In this document: one piece after another, positions 44,549 to 53,591 of the stretch
How positions within the stretch are numbered: position 1 is the first letter of the stretch
How the letters are laid out: every line of letters starts with the position of its first letter
Source of the DNA: Neobacillus sp. CF12
GTDB taxonomy: Bacteria; Bacillota; Bacilli; Bacillales; Cytobacillaceae
Assembly (NCBI RefSeq): GCF_030348765.1
Contig: NZ_JAUCEU010000007.1
Coordinates: 1,296,501-1,360,500 of the forward strand
DNA length: 64,000 bases
Reading direction: 5' to 3'
The notes under the pieces: generated by a model
What the model saw: only the letters and a program-made list of their open reading frames with translations
What the model was told of the DNA's origin: nothing
The model's database searches: none
Made by a program: the position numbers and the translations under genes

Positions 44549-45355
44549 TTAGACAGACAAATAGGCTCCGATTGCTCCGCTGTATTCTCCTTTTCCTAAA
44601 AACACTGCTGTTACTCCTACCATATTCATATAAAACTCAAGAGCCTGTCTTAATGGATGATTACCAACAATGGCACTTCCGACGATGACAGCACTTTTAA
44701 CCTGATGGATCGTTGCTGCCTGTGACGTTAACAACACAATCGTTTCTGCGATCATATTGGAAAGTGAAGCCAGCCGGTCTGCTTCTGTAGGGTTAAGTCG
44801 AATACCCTTTGCAAAGTTTGCCGCGGTTAATTCTCCATTAACGGGACTTTCAGCTGATTCATAAATGTCTTTTACTAACATATCAACATGTCCTTTATTT
44901 CCTTCTTCCGCAAGGACGGTAAGTTGACGGTAGCCCCGTACTTTTGATAAAAGTGATCCAAGACCTGTAAACGTCCCTCCGCCCATTCCGCTCCCAAGTA
45001 TCCGATCTACCTTGTCGCCTTTCACAACATGCCAAGAGGTTCCGGTTCCAATGTTTACAATTAAATAGTTTTCCCCTATAGTCTTATTTTCTGCTGTTAG
45101 TAAAAAACGTGTACCCTCACAGGTTGCTTGGAACTCAGGAATGATCATACTCTCGGGGAAATACTTCTTTTGGATGACAGTGGATTTTCCACCAGTTAAA
45201 GAAACTCTTAAGGAAGGCACAGACAGTTTTAGCCATGAAATGGCTGAATCCTGTTCATTTATGGGAAATTTTTTAAAGTGCATTCTCTCATTTTCCTGAT
45301 AAACCATTTTGATTAATGAACCGCCAGCATCAATTCCTGCAGTGTTCCGCTCCAT
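44549..45355 (-). CDS. coaW: Type II pantothenate kinase
   Basis: First enzyme of coenzyme A synthesis, phosphorylating pantothenate; the type II (CoaW) form resists CoA feedback. ASKHA-fold motifs: GIDAGGSLIK at the N-terminus, IVNIGTGTS and GSGMGGGTFTGLG in the centre, VIVGSAIVGN near the end. 268 residues from the ATG at 45355. It is upstream of selB on the same strand with a 72-bp gap, so co-transcription is possible. Confidence 0.9.
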   Translation of the reverse strand: MERNTAGIDAGGSLIKMVYQENERMHFKKFPINEQDSAISWLKLSVPSLRVSLTGGKSTVIQKKYFPESMIIPEFQATCEGTRFLLTAENKTIGENYLIVNIGTGTSWHVVKGDKVDRILGSGMGGGTFTGLGSLLSKVRGYRQLTVLAEEGNKGHVDMLVKDIYESAESPVNGELTAANFAKGIRLNPTEADRLASLSNMIAETIVLLTSQAATIHQVKSAVIVGSAIVGNHPLRQALEFYMNMVGVTAVFLGKGEYSGAIGAYLSV

Positions 45356-45514
45356 CCTCCCCACCCCTTCAAAATGACTAGTTTAATTACTTATTTGACA
45401 ATCATCATTATTATCCTGCTTTCATTTCACCAAACCTCCACATTCATTCCATTCCTACTATCTATTAATGTGCTATGGTGAATAAAAGTACTTTTACAAC
45501 AAAGGAAGATTTCA

Positions 45515-45930
45515 ATGAAAAGAATATCTTGGCCAGTTAAATTAGGTTTGACATTGTTAGTGGGATGTCAGAATGCTGAACCAAAAGAAGAAACAAAGCC
45601 ATCAACAGAACAAAAAGAACAGAAAGCAACTACAAATACGAATACTAACACCACATTCCCCTATCCAAATTTATTGTCTCAGAGCGAACAATCCTATGCA
45701 CTTTAGTGATTGGGGATCAGGATGCCCCCATTGAAAATAACAAAAAGATTACCGAAAAAGTAAATGATATATTAAGCTTACCTGAGCTTGAAATGGCTCA
45801 GACTGCATATCCTGAGTTGAAAATCAAGGCAGAACCAGCATATATTCTCTTTGACCAGGCTGGTGTAATCTATCAATCAAATAATCTTAAAGAGCTGACA
45901 ACTTACTTAGAACAAAATAATCCAAACTAA
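45515..45930 (+). pseudogene. Frameshifted lipoprotein gene
   Basis: The first frame encodes a lipoprotein signal (LTLLVGC) and a Lys/Glu/Thr-rich linker, and stops at 45704-45706. The reading continues in another frame from 45706 to 45930 (VIGDQDAPIENNKK onward). Restoring one T in the CTTTAG run at about 45701 would join them as SYALLVIGDQDAP, giving about 138 residues. The C-terminal half looks thioredoxin-like (PAYILFDQAGVIYQ). Real mutation and sequencing error cannot be told apart. Confidence 0.65.
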
Positions 45931-45957
45931 AAACCAGAATCTTTTCTGGTTTTTTTA
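45931..45957 (+). terminator. Terminator after the lipoprotein gene
   Basis: AACCAGAA pairs with TTCTGGTT, followed by T residues. Its T run touches the stop of the convergent gene. Confidence 0.8.
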
Positions 45958-46440
45958 ACGCTTTAATTCAACCACGCGGTAATACACTATAAGAATGGTT
46001 TGACTTATAAGATAAAAACAAATGGAGTAAATAATTTGATATCCATGCTTATAATGAAAAATCCCTATTTTATGATTTATCCATTCAAAGCAAAATGAAA
46101 TAATTGTCGCTATGGATATATATAGAATAATGTATTTATCACTTGTACAGAGTTTTTTATAAAAATAAAGGAAAATATAGCCATAAGGAAGATATAGGAG
46201 ATACACTACGAGATCCATTCCTGTATATTTTGGACCATCCATAATATCATAAAAATCAAAAGGAGTTACCCCGAAAGAATTATCTATTATACTCGGGAAT
46301 GTTAAACTATAAAGAAAGATAAGAACTGTGAATTGTTTAGAAAATAGTTTTGGAAGATAGAAAAAAATACCCCAAGTGATAATGATAAGTCCGAGAAGAC
46401 AATAATCATTAAAACCAAATCCTGTCTCAGTCCACGACAT
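45955..46440 (-). CDS. CBO0543-like integral membrane protein (second copy)
   Basis: About 161 residues with five predicted helices. The layout (FYDIMDGPKYTGMD, then YLPYGYIFLYF and CFEWINHKIGIFHYKHG) looks like the CBO0543 family of unknown function. ATG 46440 is chosen because GAGGGGTGA sits before it. The longer frame overlaps the preceding related gene by 23 bp, so the pair is one operon. No function can be inferred. Confidence 0.6.
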   Translation of the reverse strand: MSWTETGFGFNDYCLLGLIIITWGIFFYLPKLFSKQFTVLIFLYSLTFPSIIDNSFGVTPFDFYDIMDGPKYTGMDLVVYLLYLPYGYIFLYFYKKLCTSDKYIILYISIATIISFCFEWINHKIGIFHYKHGYQIIYSICFYLISQTILIVYYRVVELKR

Positions 46441-46915
46441 TGCTTTCACCCCTCGACCATGAATCCAGCCCCCTATACCATTTCAAGGTAAATAATAGAC
46501 CGAACAAAAAAATCGAAAAATATAAGAAGGTATAAATATGATTCCATTGTTTAAAGGAGTACAGGCCTTGGGATACGTTTATTAGATCTAACGAACAGAT
46601 AAATAAGTTGAATAGAATGAAGTAAAGTATTTTTTTGTTCCAGCGACTTCGACTAATCATTAAAGTAAAGATGGATACCATTAATGGGACAGCTATATTC
46701 TTATATATAAGAACAGCAATAAATAACTTCGTATCCGTAGTGGTCTTCATCCACTTAAACGTGTCAAATAATCCAACATAGGTATGAGTATTAATGAGAC
46801 AGCTTAGCAAAATTAGAAGAGTAACCTCTTTAACCGAGGCATGCTGATGAATTCTATTAAATAAAAATAGCCCGATAAGCATCCAGCTAATAAAAAAGTA
46901 AAAGGTTACAATCAT
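46427..46915 (-). CDS. CBO0543-like integral membrane protein (first copy)
   Basis: 162 residues, about five helices, with LLSCLINTHTYVGLFDTFKW and the ending QWNHIYTFLYFSIFLFGLLF. It resembles its downstream neighbour in size and topology. Overlap with that gene indicates coupled expression. Function unknown. Confidence 0.6.
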   Translation of the reverse strand: MIVTFYFFISWMLIGLFLFNRIHQHASVKEVTLLILLSCLINTHTYVGLFDTFKWMKTTTDTKLFIAVLIYKNIAVPLMVSIFTLMISRSRWNKKILYFILFNLFICSLDLINVSQGLYSFKQWNHIYTFLYFSIFLFGLLFTLKWYRGLDSWSRGESNVVD

Positions 46916-46996
46916 ATATCTTCTCTCCTAATATAAAGCAGCCATTTTATCCTCTTAGTTAGCTTAAACTATATATTCCAAATCATTCATGTTACC

Positions 46997-47737
46997 CTAA
47001 GAATCATTGTGATTCTTCGTTTTTTCAACTATATCAAATAAACCAAATGGCAAATACAATAACATAAAAGTTATTAATGCAATCATCTCTAATGGTATAA
47101 GATACAAAGGCCATGGTCCTAAATAATCTAAAATGGATGGGTTTGTAGGCTTTTCGGAAATATACATATAGTTTCCTTCAATAAAATAATTTAGTAAAAA
47201 CACATAGAAAGTATAGAGGTTAAGGTACAAAAAGGCTTTCCAAACACTCTTTGCTATCGGTCTATATTTTTCAACAAATACAATAAACATGTTTGCTACA
47301 ACTATTCCACCATGCGAGATAAAAAAGTGAACATAACGAAAATGTGGAAATGTGTAAGAACTTAAATCAGGGGTAATCATTGCCTGCAATGCACTGCCAA
47401 CACCTGCAAAATAAGTAAATTCAAAGAGACTATAACTCTTAGTAAGCAGTAATGCAGCAGATAATAGGATGGAAATACTGCTTAAATGGAACGGTAGTGA
47501 ATATTGAATAGTCCACTCCTCTATACTCCAAAGCCACGCATGCAGACTAATTTCCGAAATGATTAAAATTGCTGCTAATCCTGACCTAACAATCGAATTT
47601 AGAGGCTGCTCCCTCAGAACTCTTCGAAATAGAAAGATTAAGACAATAATTCCAAGTAAAACAAGTAATGTCATCCAATGTGTTAATGAAAATAAAATAA
47701 ATAAATCTCCGCCATCAGCCTGAAAATATCTTTCCAT
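46997..47737 (-). CDS. TIGR02206/YwaF-family membrane protein
   Basis: 246-residue membrane protein with about seven helices. Conserved family features are LPFHLSSISILL, HFFISHGGIVVANMF and GPWPLYLIPLEMI near the end. This matches the YwaF (TIGR02206) family of unknown function. It lies upstream of the two CBO0543-like genes on the same strand with an 80-bp gap. Confidence 0.8.
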   Translation of the reverse strand: MERYFQADGGDLFILFSLTHWMTLLVLLGIIVLIFLFRRVLREQPLNSIVRSGLAAILIISEISLHAWLWSIEEWTIQYSLPFHLSSISILLSAALLLTKSYSLFEFTYFAGVGSALQAMITPDLSSYTFPHFRYVHFFISHGGIVVANMFIVFVEKYRPIAKSVWKAFLYLNLYTFYVFLLNYFIEGNYMYISEKPTNPSILDYLGPWPLYLIPLEMIALITFMLLYLPFGLFDIVEKTKNHNDS

Positions 47738-47838
47738 TTCATCACCGTTGTTAATGTGTCTATTATAATTATCGATATGTTGACTTCATATATTATTTCC
47801 CGTTATCATCATTACTATAAAATTTAGGAGGCTATTTC

Positions 47839-48156
47839 ATGTCTGCATTAGTTTTTATGGCTCTGTATCGTCCGAAGCCTGGAAAAGAAAATGAATTAAG
47901 AGATATTCTAAAAGTACATATCCCCGTCCTTCGCGAAGAGGGCTTGATAACCGAACGTGAATTATTAACACTGCAAGCTGAAGACGGAACAATTATTGAA
48001 ATAGCCGAATGGAAGTCTAGTGAGGCCATTGACAAGGCACATCAATCAGACAAAGTAATGTCAGTTTGGAATCAAATTGGTGCTTTAGCTGAACTCACAA
48101 ATCTATCGTCCCTTGCTGAAGCGCAATATCCTTTTCCAAATTTCAAAGCTATTTAG
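47839..48156 (+). CDS. Antibiotic biosynthesis monooxygenase-fold (ABM) protein
   Basis: 105-residue dimeric alpha-beta-barrel protein. YRPKPGKENELRDILKVH and IEIAEWKSSEAIDKAHQSD are typical of the ABM family, which includes haem-degrading and quinol monooxygenases; the haem-degrading Asn motif is not evident. AGGAGG precedes the ATG. Specific activity unknown. Confidence 0.8.
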   Translation: MSALVFMALYRPKPGKENELRDILKVHIPVLREEGLITERELLTLQAEDGTIIEIAEWKSSEAIDKAHQSDKVMSVWNQIGALAELTNLSSLAEAQYPFPNFKAI

Positions 48157-48177
48157 GTTTAGTAATTTAATGAGTAC

Positions 48178-48220
48178 AAAAAAACACGAGAGATTCTAAA
48201 TGAACTCGCGTGTTTTTTTT
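48178..48220 (+). terminator. Terminator of the ABM gene
   Basis: AAACACGAG pairs with CTCGCGTGTTT with one bulge and is followed by a T run. It abuts the 52-bp repeat array. Confidence 0.7.
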
Positions 48221-48680
48221 GAGTGACCACGAATATTACTATTTTTGATTTTCGGTCACCCAGAACCTGCTTGAGTGACCATGAATATTACTATTTTTCC
48301 TTTTCGGTCACTCAGGACCCGCTTGAGTGACCATAAACATTACCATTTCTCAGTTTCGGTCACTCAGAACCCGCTTGAGTGACCATAAACATTACCATTT
48401 CTCAGTTTCGGTCACTCAGAACCCGCTTGAGTGACCATGAATATTACTATTTTTCCTTTTCGGTCACTCAGAACCCGCTTGAGTGACCATAAACATTACC
48501 ATTTCTCAGTTTCGGTCACTCAGAACCCGCTTGAGTGACCATGAATATTACTATTTTTCCTTTTCGGTCACTCAGGACCCGCTTGAGTGAACATAAACAT
48601 TACCATTTCTCAGTTTCGGTCACTCAGAACCTGCTTGAGTGACCGTGAAGCCATGTCAAATCAGGATTCGGTCACTCAAA
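48221..48680. repeat. 52-bp tandem repeat array A
   Basis: Eight full units and one degenerate unit start every 52 bp from 48221 to 48637. Each opens GAGTGACC and carries GGTCACTC 30-40 bp later, so GAGTGACC and GGTCACTC alternate and pair in two registers; the tighter one is GGTCACTCA ... TGAGTGACC with a 9-nt loop. Two unit types alternate irregularly: GAATATTACTATTTTTCC and AAACATTACCATTTCTCA. The array fills the gap between the convergent ABM and sbcC genes. Confidence 0.95.
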
Positions 48681-48691
48681 TAACTTACCTA

Positions 48692-51600
48692 TTAGTTTGT
48701 AAAGATAAATTCCGTCCTGCTTCCGGTTTGTCCGGCGATGACTTCTAGTCTAATATCAATTCTTTCTTTCAACTCTGGAACGTGAGAGATAATTCCAACT
48801 AAGCGTCCGCTGCTCTGGATGTCCATTAAGGCTTCAATTGCTTGGTCCAGTGATTCAGGGTCAAGTGTTCCAAAGCCTTCATCAATGAACATCGTCTCTA
48901 ATGAAACTCCGCCTGCATAGTTTTGAACAACATCTGCAAGCCCGAGCGCTAATGAAAGTGATGCCTTAAAGCTCTCCCCACCAGATAATGTTTTAACATG
49001 GCGCTCCTGTCCCGTATATTGATCATAAACGAGAAGTTCTAAACCACTTTGAACATTCCCTTTAGAACGGTCGGTTTTCCTTAGGAGTTCAAACCGCCCA
49101 GCCGTCATTTTCCTTAGTCTCACGTTGGCCTCCCGTAATATATCATCTAAGAAGGCTGCGAGGACATACCGTTCAAATGTTATTTTGTACGTATTTTGAC
49201 CTCTTGCGATGTTATGGAGTTCACCAATTAGATTGTATCGATCCTCCAATACTTTCATCTGCTCATTCAATTTTTCAACTTTTTTATAAATTTCTTCATT
49301 GTCTCGCTTTTTAACAAAAAGGTCTGTCCGCTGGTTTGTGAGTTCGGTAATCTCATCAGCAAGTTTCTCTAATGAAGCTCTTATCCCAGCTACATCAGGT
49401 GTTTTCACATCTGCTAAAAGCTTAGTCAATTCCTTCAAACGATCTGAAACGGATCGGTATTCCTCACGATAATTCCGAATTTGACCTTCGAGATTTTGAA
49501 TTTCACCTTCACTTTTTTTAGAGGAATGATATTCGCCATAGTTTTCAAAACCTTGTTCTGCTAATTTAGAAACAAAGATTTCCTTTTCTGTATTAAGCTC
49601 GTTTTGTTTAATGGAATGGTGCTTCACCGCATCTTGGAATCTTGCTGATTCCGCAGATTGTTTTTCTTTCACTGCCTGTAAAAGCTGCTGTGCCTCTTCC
49701 AATCTTTTTACTAACAATTCGTGATGTTTTTTGGAAGCTGTTAAAGTCTTTTCATAGGCCGATTCGGTGCGAAGATTCTCTGGAATAACATTCATCATTC
49801 TCTTAAGATTCGTATTCTTCTCAGTAAACAATACGGTTAACTCGTTTACATCTCCAGTAAACTTCTGAATAGCCATTTGTAATACTGCTTTATCCGACTC
49901 ACTTTTCTCTATTTCACTTTTGATTGTATCAAGCAATTTGATTTGTTCAACCAGCGTTTTTTGAGTCTTTTGGAGTTGATTTCTTGTAGAAAGAACCTCC
50001 GTTTTAATTACATGTGAATTGTTTTCATTAAAATCAACACGATGGGTGCGGATTTCTTTTAATATGTCTTCACAGTTTTCACGTTGTATTTTTTCAATCG
50101 ATTGAATTTCAAAAAACGCAGATTCCGCTGCTGATTTTTCTTTTTCCAAATGAGCCGCCTGCTGCTTTGCAGATTTTAAGTCCTCTTCATTAGGAATGTG
50201 CTTTTCATTCAATGAAACGGGAGCTGGATGATGTTCGGAACCACATACCGGGCATGCTTCACCGTTTGTAAGCCGTGTCGCTAATAGTGACGCTTGTCCA
50301 TGCAGCCATTGGTTCTCGAGGTCTTCTACAAGTTCCTTGGCATCTGAATACCTAGCAGCTATATTTTCGAATTTTCCGGACTTCAAATTAAGATCTTGTA
50401 CTGTCTTTTTATAACGGCCAAGGTAAAGTTCATATTTTTCCAGCCTGTCTAGTTCAGACTGCATTTTTTCAATCAGACGTTCATTTTCTATAAAAGTTAA
50501 TTGGCCCTTTTCAATTTCCGTCTTTTTGTCGAGCAGGGTTTTCATACGCTCTTCCAAGGCCTTGAGATTTTTTTCAGAGGCTGCATGTTTTTCTTTTGCT
50601 TCCTTTAATGAGGATTGCACCACTTCAGACTCTTTTACTAATGCAGAAAAGGAATAAACGTCATCCTTCATAGAAATAAGCTGGTTGATGACATCTACTG
50701 CTTTTTTCCGCTCTCCTTCACGCTCAAGCTCTGCTTGCAATTGTTGGTCATACTGCTTTGCAAGAACATCTAATTTTTCCATTTCACTTTGGATTGAAGT
50801 GACATTGCCCTTAAGCTGGTCCATTTCGCGCTTTAGACGATGGCATAGCTCTTCTTGTTGCGCCAAAAGTGCTGCCTTATGAGCTAGTTGAACCTGTTTT
50901 TCTTTTTCAGTGAAAATGTCTGCTTGTGATTCAAGCTTGATTTTTTCCCCTTTTAACGCATCTCTCGTTTGGATTTGTTTTACAATCGTTTCAGCTTCGA
51001 ATAGCTTTGCTTTAAAATCATCTTGTTCCTTTTCCTTATCTTTCAAGGTACTAACAAGTGTTTCAATCATATCGGCCATGCCGCTTATTTCTTCCTGTAA
51101 TAACGGCATCATAATTACATCATTTACACTGTCTGCTTCCAAATAACCTTTCAGTTCTTCATTTGTAACAGCTTGGATTCGGCGAATGGCCTCATTTCTT
51201 GCTTGAACCTGAAGCTCAACAGAATTCTTTAACTCAGTGGCTTCAACCTTCAATTTTTCTTCCACCATTTTATAAATTTGTGTATGGAATAATCGCTGTA
51301 AGATTACTTCCTTATCTTTACTATCAGATGTTAACAGCTTACGAAATTCACCTTGAGGGATCATTAAAATTTGGCGAAATTGATTACTGTCAATCAGCAT
51401 AATTTCTTTAACCTTTTCCTCAACATCATTTATCTTTGAGGCAATAATTTTCTTCTCACCGTTCTCATCCCAGCTGTATAATTCCGCCCTGGCAGGTAAT
51501 GTAGTAAAACCATCGCCTTTTTCCTTCTTTTTTGGCTGTTGTGGCAGTCGGGTAATCGAATAAACTTTGTTCCGAATGGAGAAATCGAGTGAAACCTCTG

Positions 51601-51829
51601 TTACCAAATCTGCTTTCGCAAATTGGCTGCGAAGTTCTGGACCATTGCGGTCCTCACCGCTTGCTTTTCCATAGATTGCATAACTAATCGCATCAAAAAT
51701 AGTGGTCTTACCTGCCCCTGTTTTCCCAGAAATCACAAACATTGTACGATTACCCAGCTGTGTAAAGTCAATTGTTTCTACCCCGGCGTAAGGTCCAAAT
51801 GCCTGCATGGTCAGTTTTAATGGTTTCAT
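48692..51829 (-). CDS. sbcC: Nuclease complex ATPase SbcC (Rad50-like)
   Basis: SMC-like ATPase of the SbcCD nuclease, which opens hairpin and protein-blocked DNA ends. 1045 residues: N-terminal Walker A SGKTGAGKTTIFD, then long coiled coil, a zinc hook CPVC at residues 526-529, return coiled coil, and the C-terminal signature TLSGGESFKASLSLA with Walker B MFIDEGFGTLD. It overlaps sbcD by 4 bp. It ends next to the array of hairpin-forming 52-bp repeats. Confidence 0.95.
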   Translation of the reverse strand: MKPLKLTMQAFGPYAGVETIDFTQLGNRTMFVISGKTGAGKTTIFDAISYAIYGKASGEDRNGPELRSQFAKADLVTEVSLDFSIRNKVYSITRLPQQPKKKEKGDGFTTLPARAELYSWDENGEKKIIASKINDVEEKVKEIMLIDSNQFRQILMIPQGEFRKLLTSDSKDKEVILQRLFHTQIYKMVEEKLKVEATELKNSVELQVQARNEAIRRIQAVTNEELKGYLEADSVNDVIMMPLLQEEISGMADMIETLVSTLKDKEKEQDDFKAKLFEAETIVKQIQTRDALKGEKIKLESQADIFTEKEKQVQLAHKAALLAQQEELCHRLKREMDQLKGNVTSIQSEMEKLDVLAKQYDQQLQAELEREGERKKAVDVINQLISMKDDVYSFSALVKESEVVQSSLKEAKEKHAASEKNLKALEERMKTLLDKKTEIEKGQLTFIENERLIEKMQSELDRLEKYELYLGRYKKTVQDLNLKSGKFENIAARYSDAKELVEDLENQWLHGQASLLATRLTNGEACPVCGSEHHPAPVSLNEKHIPNEEDLKSAKQQAAHLEKEKSAAESAFFEIQSIEKIQRENCEDILKEIRTHRVDFNENNSHVIKTEVLSTRNQLQKTQKTLVEQIKLLDTIKSEIEKSESDKAVLQMAIQKFTGDVNELTVLFTEKNTNLKRMMNVIPENLRTESAYEKTLTASKKHHELLVKRLEEAQQLLQAVKEKQSAESARFQDAVKHHSIKQNELNTEKEIFVSKLAEQGFENYGEYHSSKKSEGEIQNLEGQIRNYREEYRSVSDRLKELTKLLADVKTPDVAGIRASLEKLADEITELTNQRTDLFVKKRDNEEIYKKVEKLNEQMKVLEDRYNLIGELHNIARGQNTYKITFERYVLAAFLDDILREANVRLRKMTAGRFELLRKTDRSKGNVQSGLELLVYDQYTGQERHVKTLSGGESFKASLSLALGLADVVQNYAGGVSLETMFIDEGFGTLDPESLDQAIEALMDIQSSGRLVGIISHVPELKERIDIRLEVIAGQTGSRTEFIFTN

Positions 51830-52971
51830 CGGTCTCCCTCCTCACGTAACACTTTTTCAATCACGTCTGCCATTGCTTCTTTTTTATCAGCAGTAAACTC
51901 AGAGGTTGTCATTTCGGTATAAAATTGCTCAAACAAATCTAACTCTGACTTTTTCTCATTTTGGGTACTAGTAAATGACTGCTTTTTCTTTAAGTCTGTA
52001 ATATCTATCTTCCGTTCAAGATGAAGTACATTCGGATATACCTGACGTAATTTATTTATTGGATCAAGAAGTGCGCCTTCATCATGCAAGGTTATTTTTA
52101 AATAATCATGTAATCTTTGTTTTTCATAAAAGAAAGGATCTAGTAACTCCTCTAAATGTCCCTCAAGTTCACGCATGTCATGTGTCGGGGTCAATGAGCG
52201 ATAGCGATGAGAAAAATTTCCCTTTTCATCCATTTCGATAATCGAAATAGATTTATTTTGCTTTGCTTCAGAAAAGGAATACTTTAAAAGAGATCCTGAA
52301 TATTTCACTTTGTTATGTTTGATTGCATCAGGACTGTGGAGATGACCAAGAGCAGTATAAGAGAAAGGCTCGAAAAGTTCTGCTCCGACACAGCCAGATC
52401 CCCCAACCGATAAGACACGTTCAGAGTCAGATGTTTGTCCGCCCAAAACAAAAGCATGTCCTACGAACACGTTCGGTTCATTGTAATTTAAGTTTTCCTC
52501 TATTTTACCTACTACAGCTTTCATCGCATCTTGATGAGAATGAATCGATTCATCCTCAAGGAGTTGGCGAACAATTCCAGGTTCGGCAAAGGGGACTAGG
52601 TAGAAATTCACTCCGTTAACATGGACTGGTGTAAAGCTGTTTGTCAGTTTTCCAGATAAATAAAATTGGCTATGCTTATACCACGAGCTCCCAAAAGACA
52701 GTCTTTCTGCGCTATCATGGTTTCCAGCTATCGCAACAACCGGTATCCCAAGCTCTACATTGATTCTAAATAGAATTTCATCTAATAATTCAACCGCATC
52801 GGTTGGCGGTACAGAACGGTCATACAAATCTCCCGCAATTACGACTGCATCGGGCTTTTCTTCGGCAACAATATCAATAAATTGATTAAGTGCTTCCCGT
52901 TGGTTTTCTGTCATATAAACACCATGCACTAATTTACCTAAATGCCAGTCAGCAGTATGGATAAATTTCAT
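51826..52971 (-). CDS. sbcD: Nuclease complex exonuclease SbcD (Mre11-like)
   Basis: Calcineurin-fold Mn-dependent nuclease subunit, 381 residues. Metal-site motifs: HTADWHLGK (residues 5-13), IAGDLYDR, IAGNHDSAERL, and VGHAFVLGG with GHLHSPD. First gene of the sbcDC operon. An extended -10 (TGCTATAAT, 53009-53017) lies about 40 bp upstream. Confidence 0.95.
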   Translation of the reverse strand: MKFIHTADWHLGKLVHGVYMTENQREALNQFIDIVAEEKPDAVVIAGDLYDRSVPPTDAVELLDEILFRINVELGIPVVAIAGNHDSAERLSFGSSWYKHSQFYLSGKLTNSFTPVHVNGVNFYLVPFAEPGIVRQLLEDESIHSHQDAMKAVVGKIEENLNYNEPNVFVGHAFVLGGQTSDSERVLSVGGSGCVGAELFEPFSYTALGHLHSPDAIKHNKVKYSGSLLKYSFSEAKQNKSISIIEMDEKGNFSHRYRSLTPTHDMRELEGHLEELLDPFFYEKQRLHDYLKITLHDEGALLDPINKLRQVYPNVLHLERKIDITDLKKKQSFTSTQNEKKSELDLFEQFYTEMTTSEFTADKKEAMADVIEKVLREEGDR

Positions 52972-53008
52972 TAATTTTCACCCCATCTTTATTTCATTCA
53001 TAAATACT

Positions 53009-53017
53009 ATTATAGCA
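53009..53017 (-). promoter_or_regulatory. Extended -10 promoter element of sbcDC
   Basis: Minus strand TGCTATAAT, a perfect extended -10 element; no clear -35 is seen. Confidence 0.5.
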
Positions 53018-53095
53018 AAATACCAACATTTGTGAGATTGGAAAACTAAGAAATAAAAGGTAATACTGGCTATAGATTTTATAAAAGACTATTAA

Positions 53096-53131
53096 TCACA
53101 AAAAACAGCCCGACACAATGGTCGGGCTGTT
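53096..53131 (-). terminator. Terminator of the cold-shock gene
   Basis: AACAGCCCGAC pairs with GTCGGGCTGTT; on the minus strand a T run follows. Confidence 0.9.
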
Positions 53132-53150
53132 AAATAGTTGGTTTCATAAA

Positions 53151-53351
53151 TTACTTTTTAGTTACGTTAGCAGCTTGTGGTCCACGAGCACCTTCAACAA
53201 CTTCGAAAGATACTTCTTGACCTTCTTCTAAAGTTTTGAAACCTTCAGTTTGGATAGCGGAATAGTGAACAAATACGTCGTTTCCGTCTTCAGCTTCGAT
53301 AAATCCGAAACCTTTTTCAGAGTTAAACCATTTTACTTTACCGTTTTTCAT
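53151..53351 (-). CDS. Cold-shock protein, CspA family
   Basis: 66-residue single-stranded nucleic-acid-binding OB-fold protein. RNP1 KGFGFIE and RNP2 VFVHYSAI are intact, and GKVKWFN opens the protein. AGGAGGAT precedes the ATG. The 5' region (53352-53520) is long and free of genes, as expected for a cold-shock mRNA leader. Confidence 0.95.
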   Translation of the reverse strand: MKNGKVKWFNSEKGFGFIEAEDGNDVFVHYSAIQTEGFKTLEEGQEVSFEVVEGARGPQAANVTKK

Positions 53352-53591
53352 GTAAAAAAATCCTCCTATTGGCTAGACAAGCCATGTGTAAATTTCACCA
53401 AATTACAACGTGATAGCTTTACTTCCACTTTCTTATCCAAACTTCAGTTAAAACTTGAACAAGCTTTGTAACATAAATCTAATCTCGTGCAACGGCTGTC
53501 TAAAATTTAACATTTTTTAGCTGTACTGTCAATAAAACACTATAGACAAAAGCCCACAAAATTCGGGGCTGGAAACGCTATTCCACTAGGT

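Noticed and set aside
48221..48680. CRISPR array
   Set aside because: Units are continuous 52-bp repeats; the parts between the palindromes recur in two variants rather than being unique spacers, and no cas genes are present.
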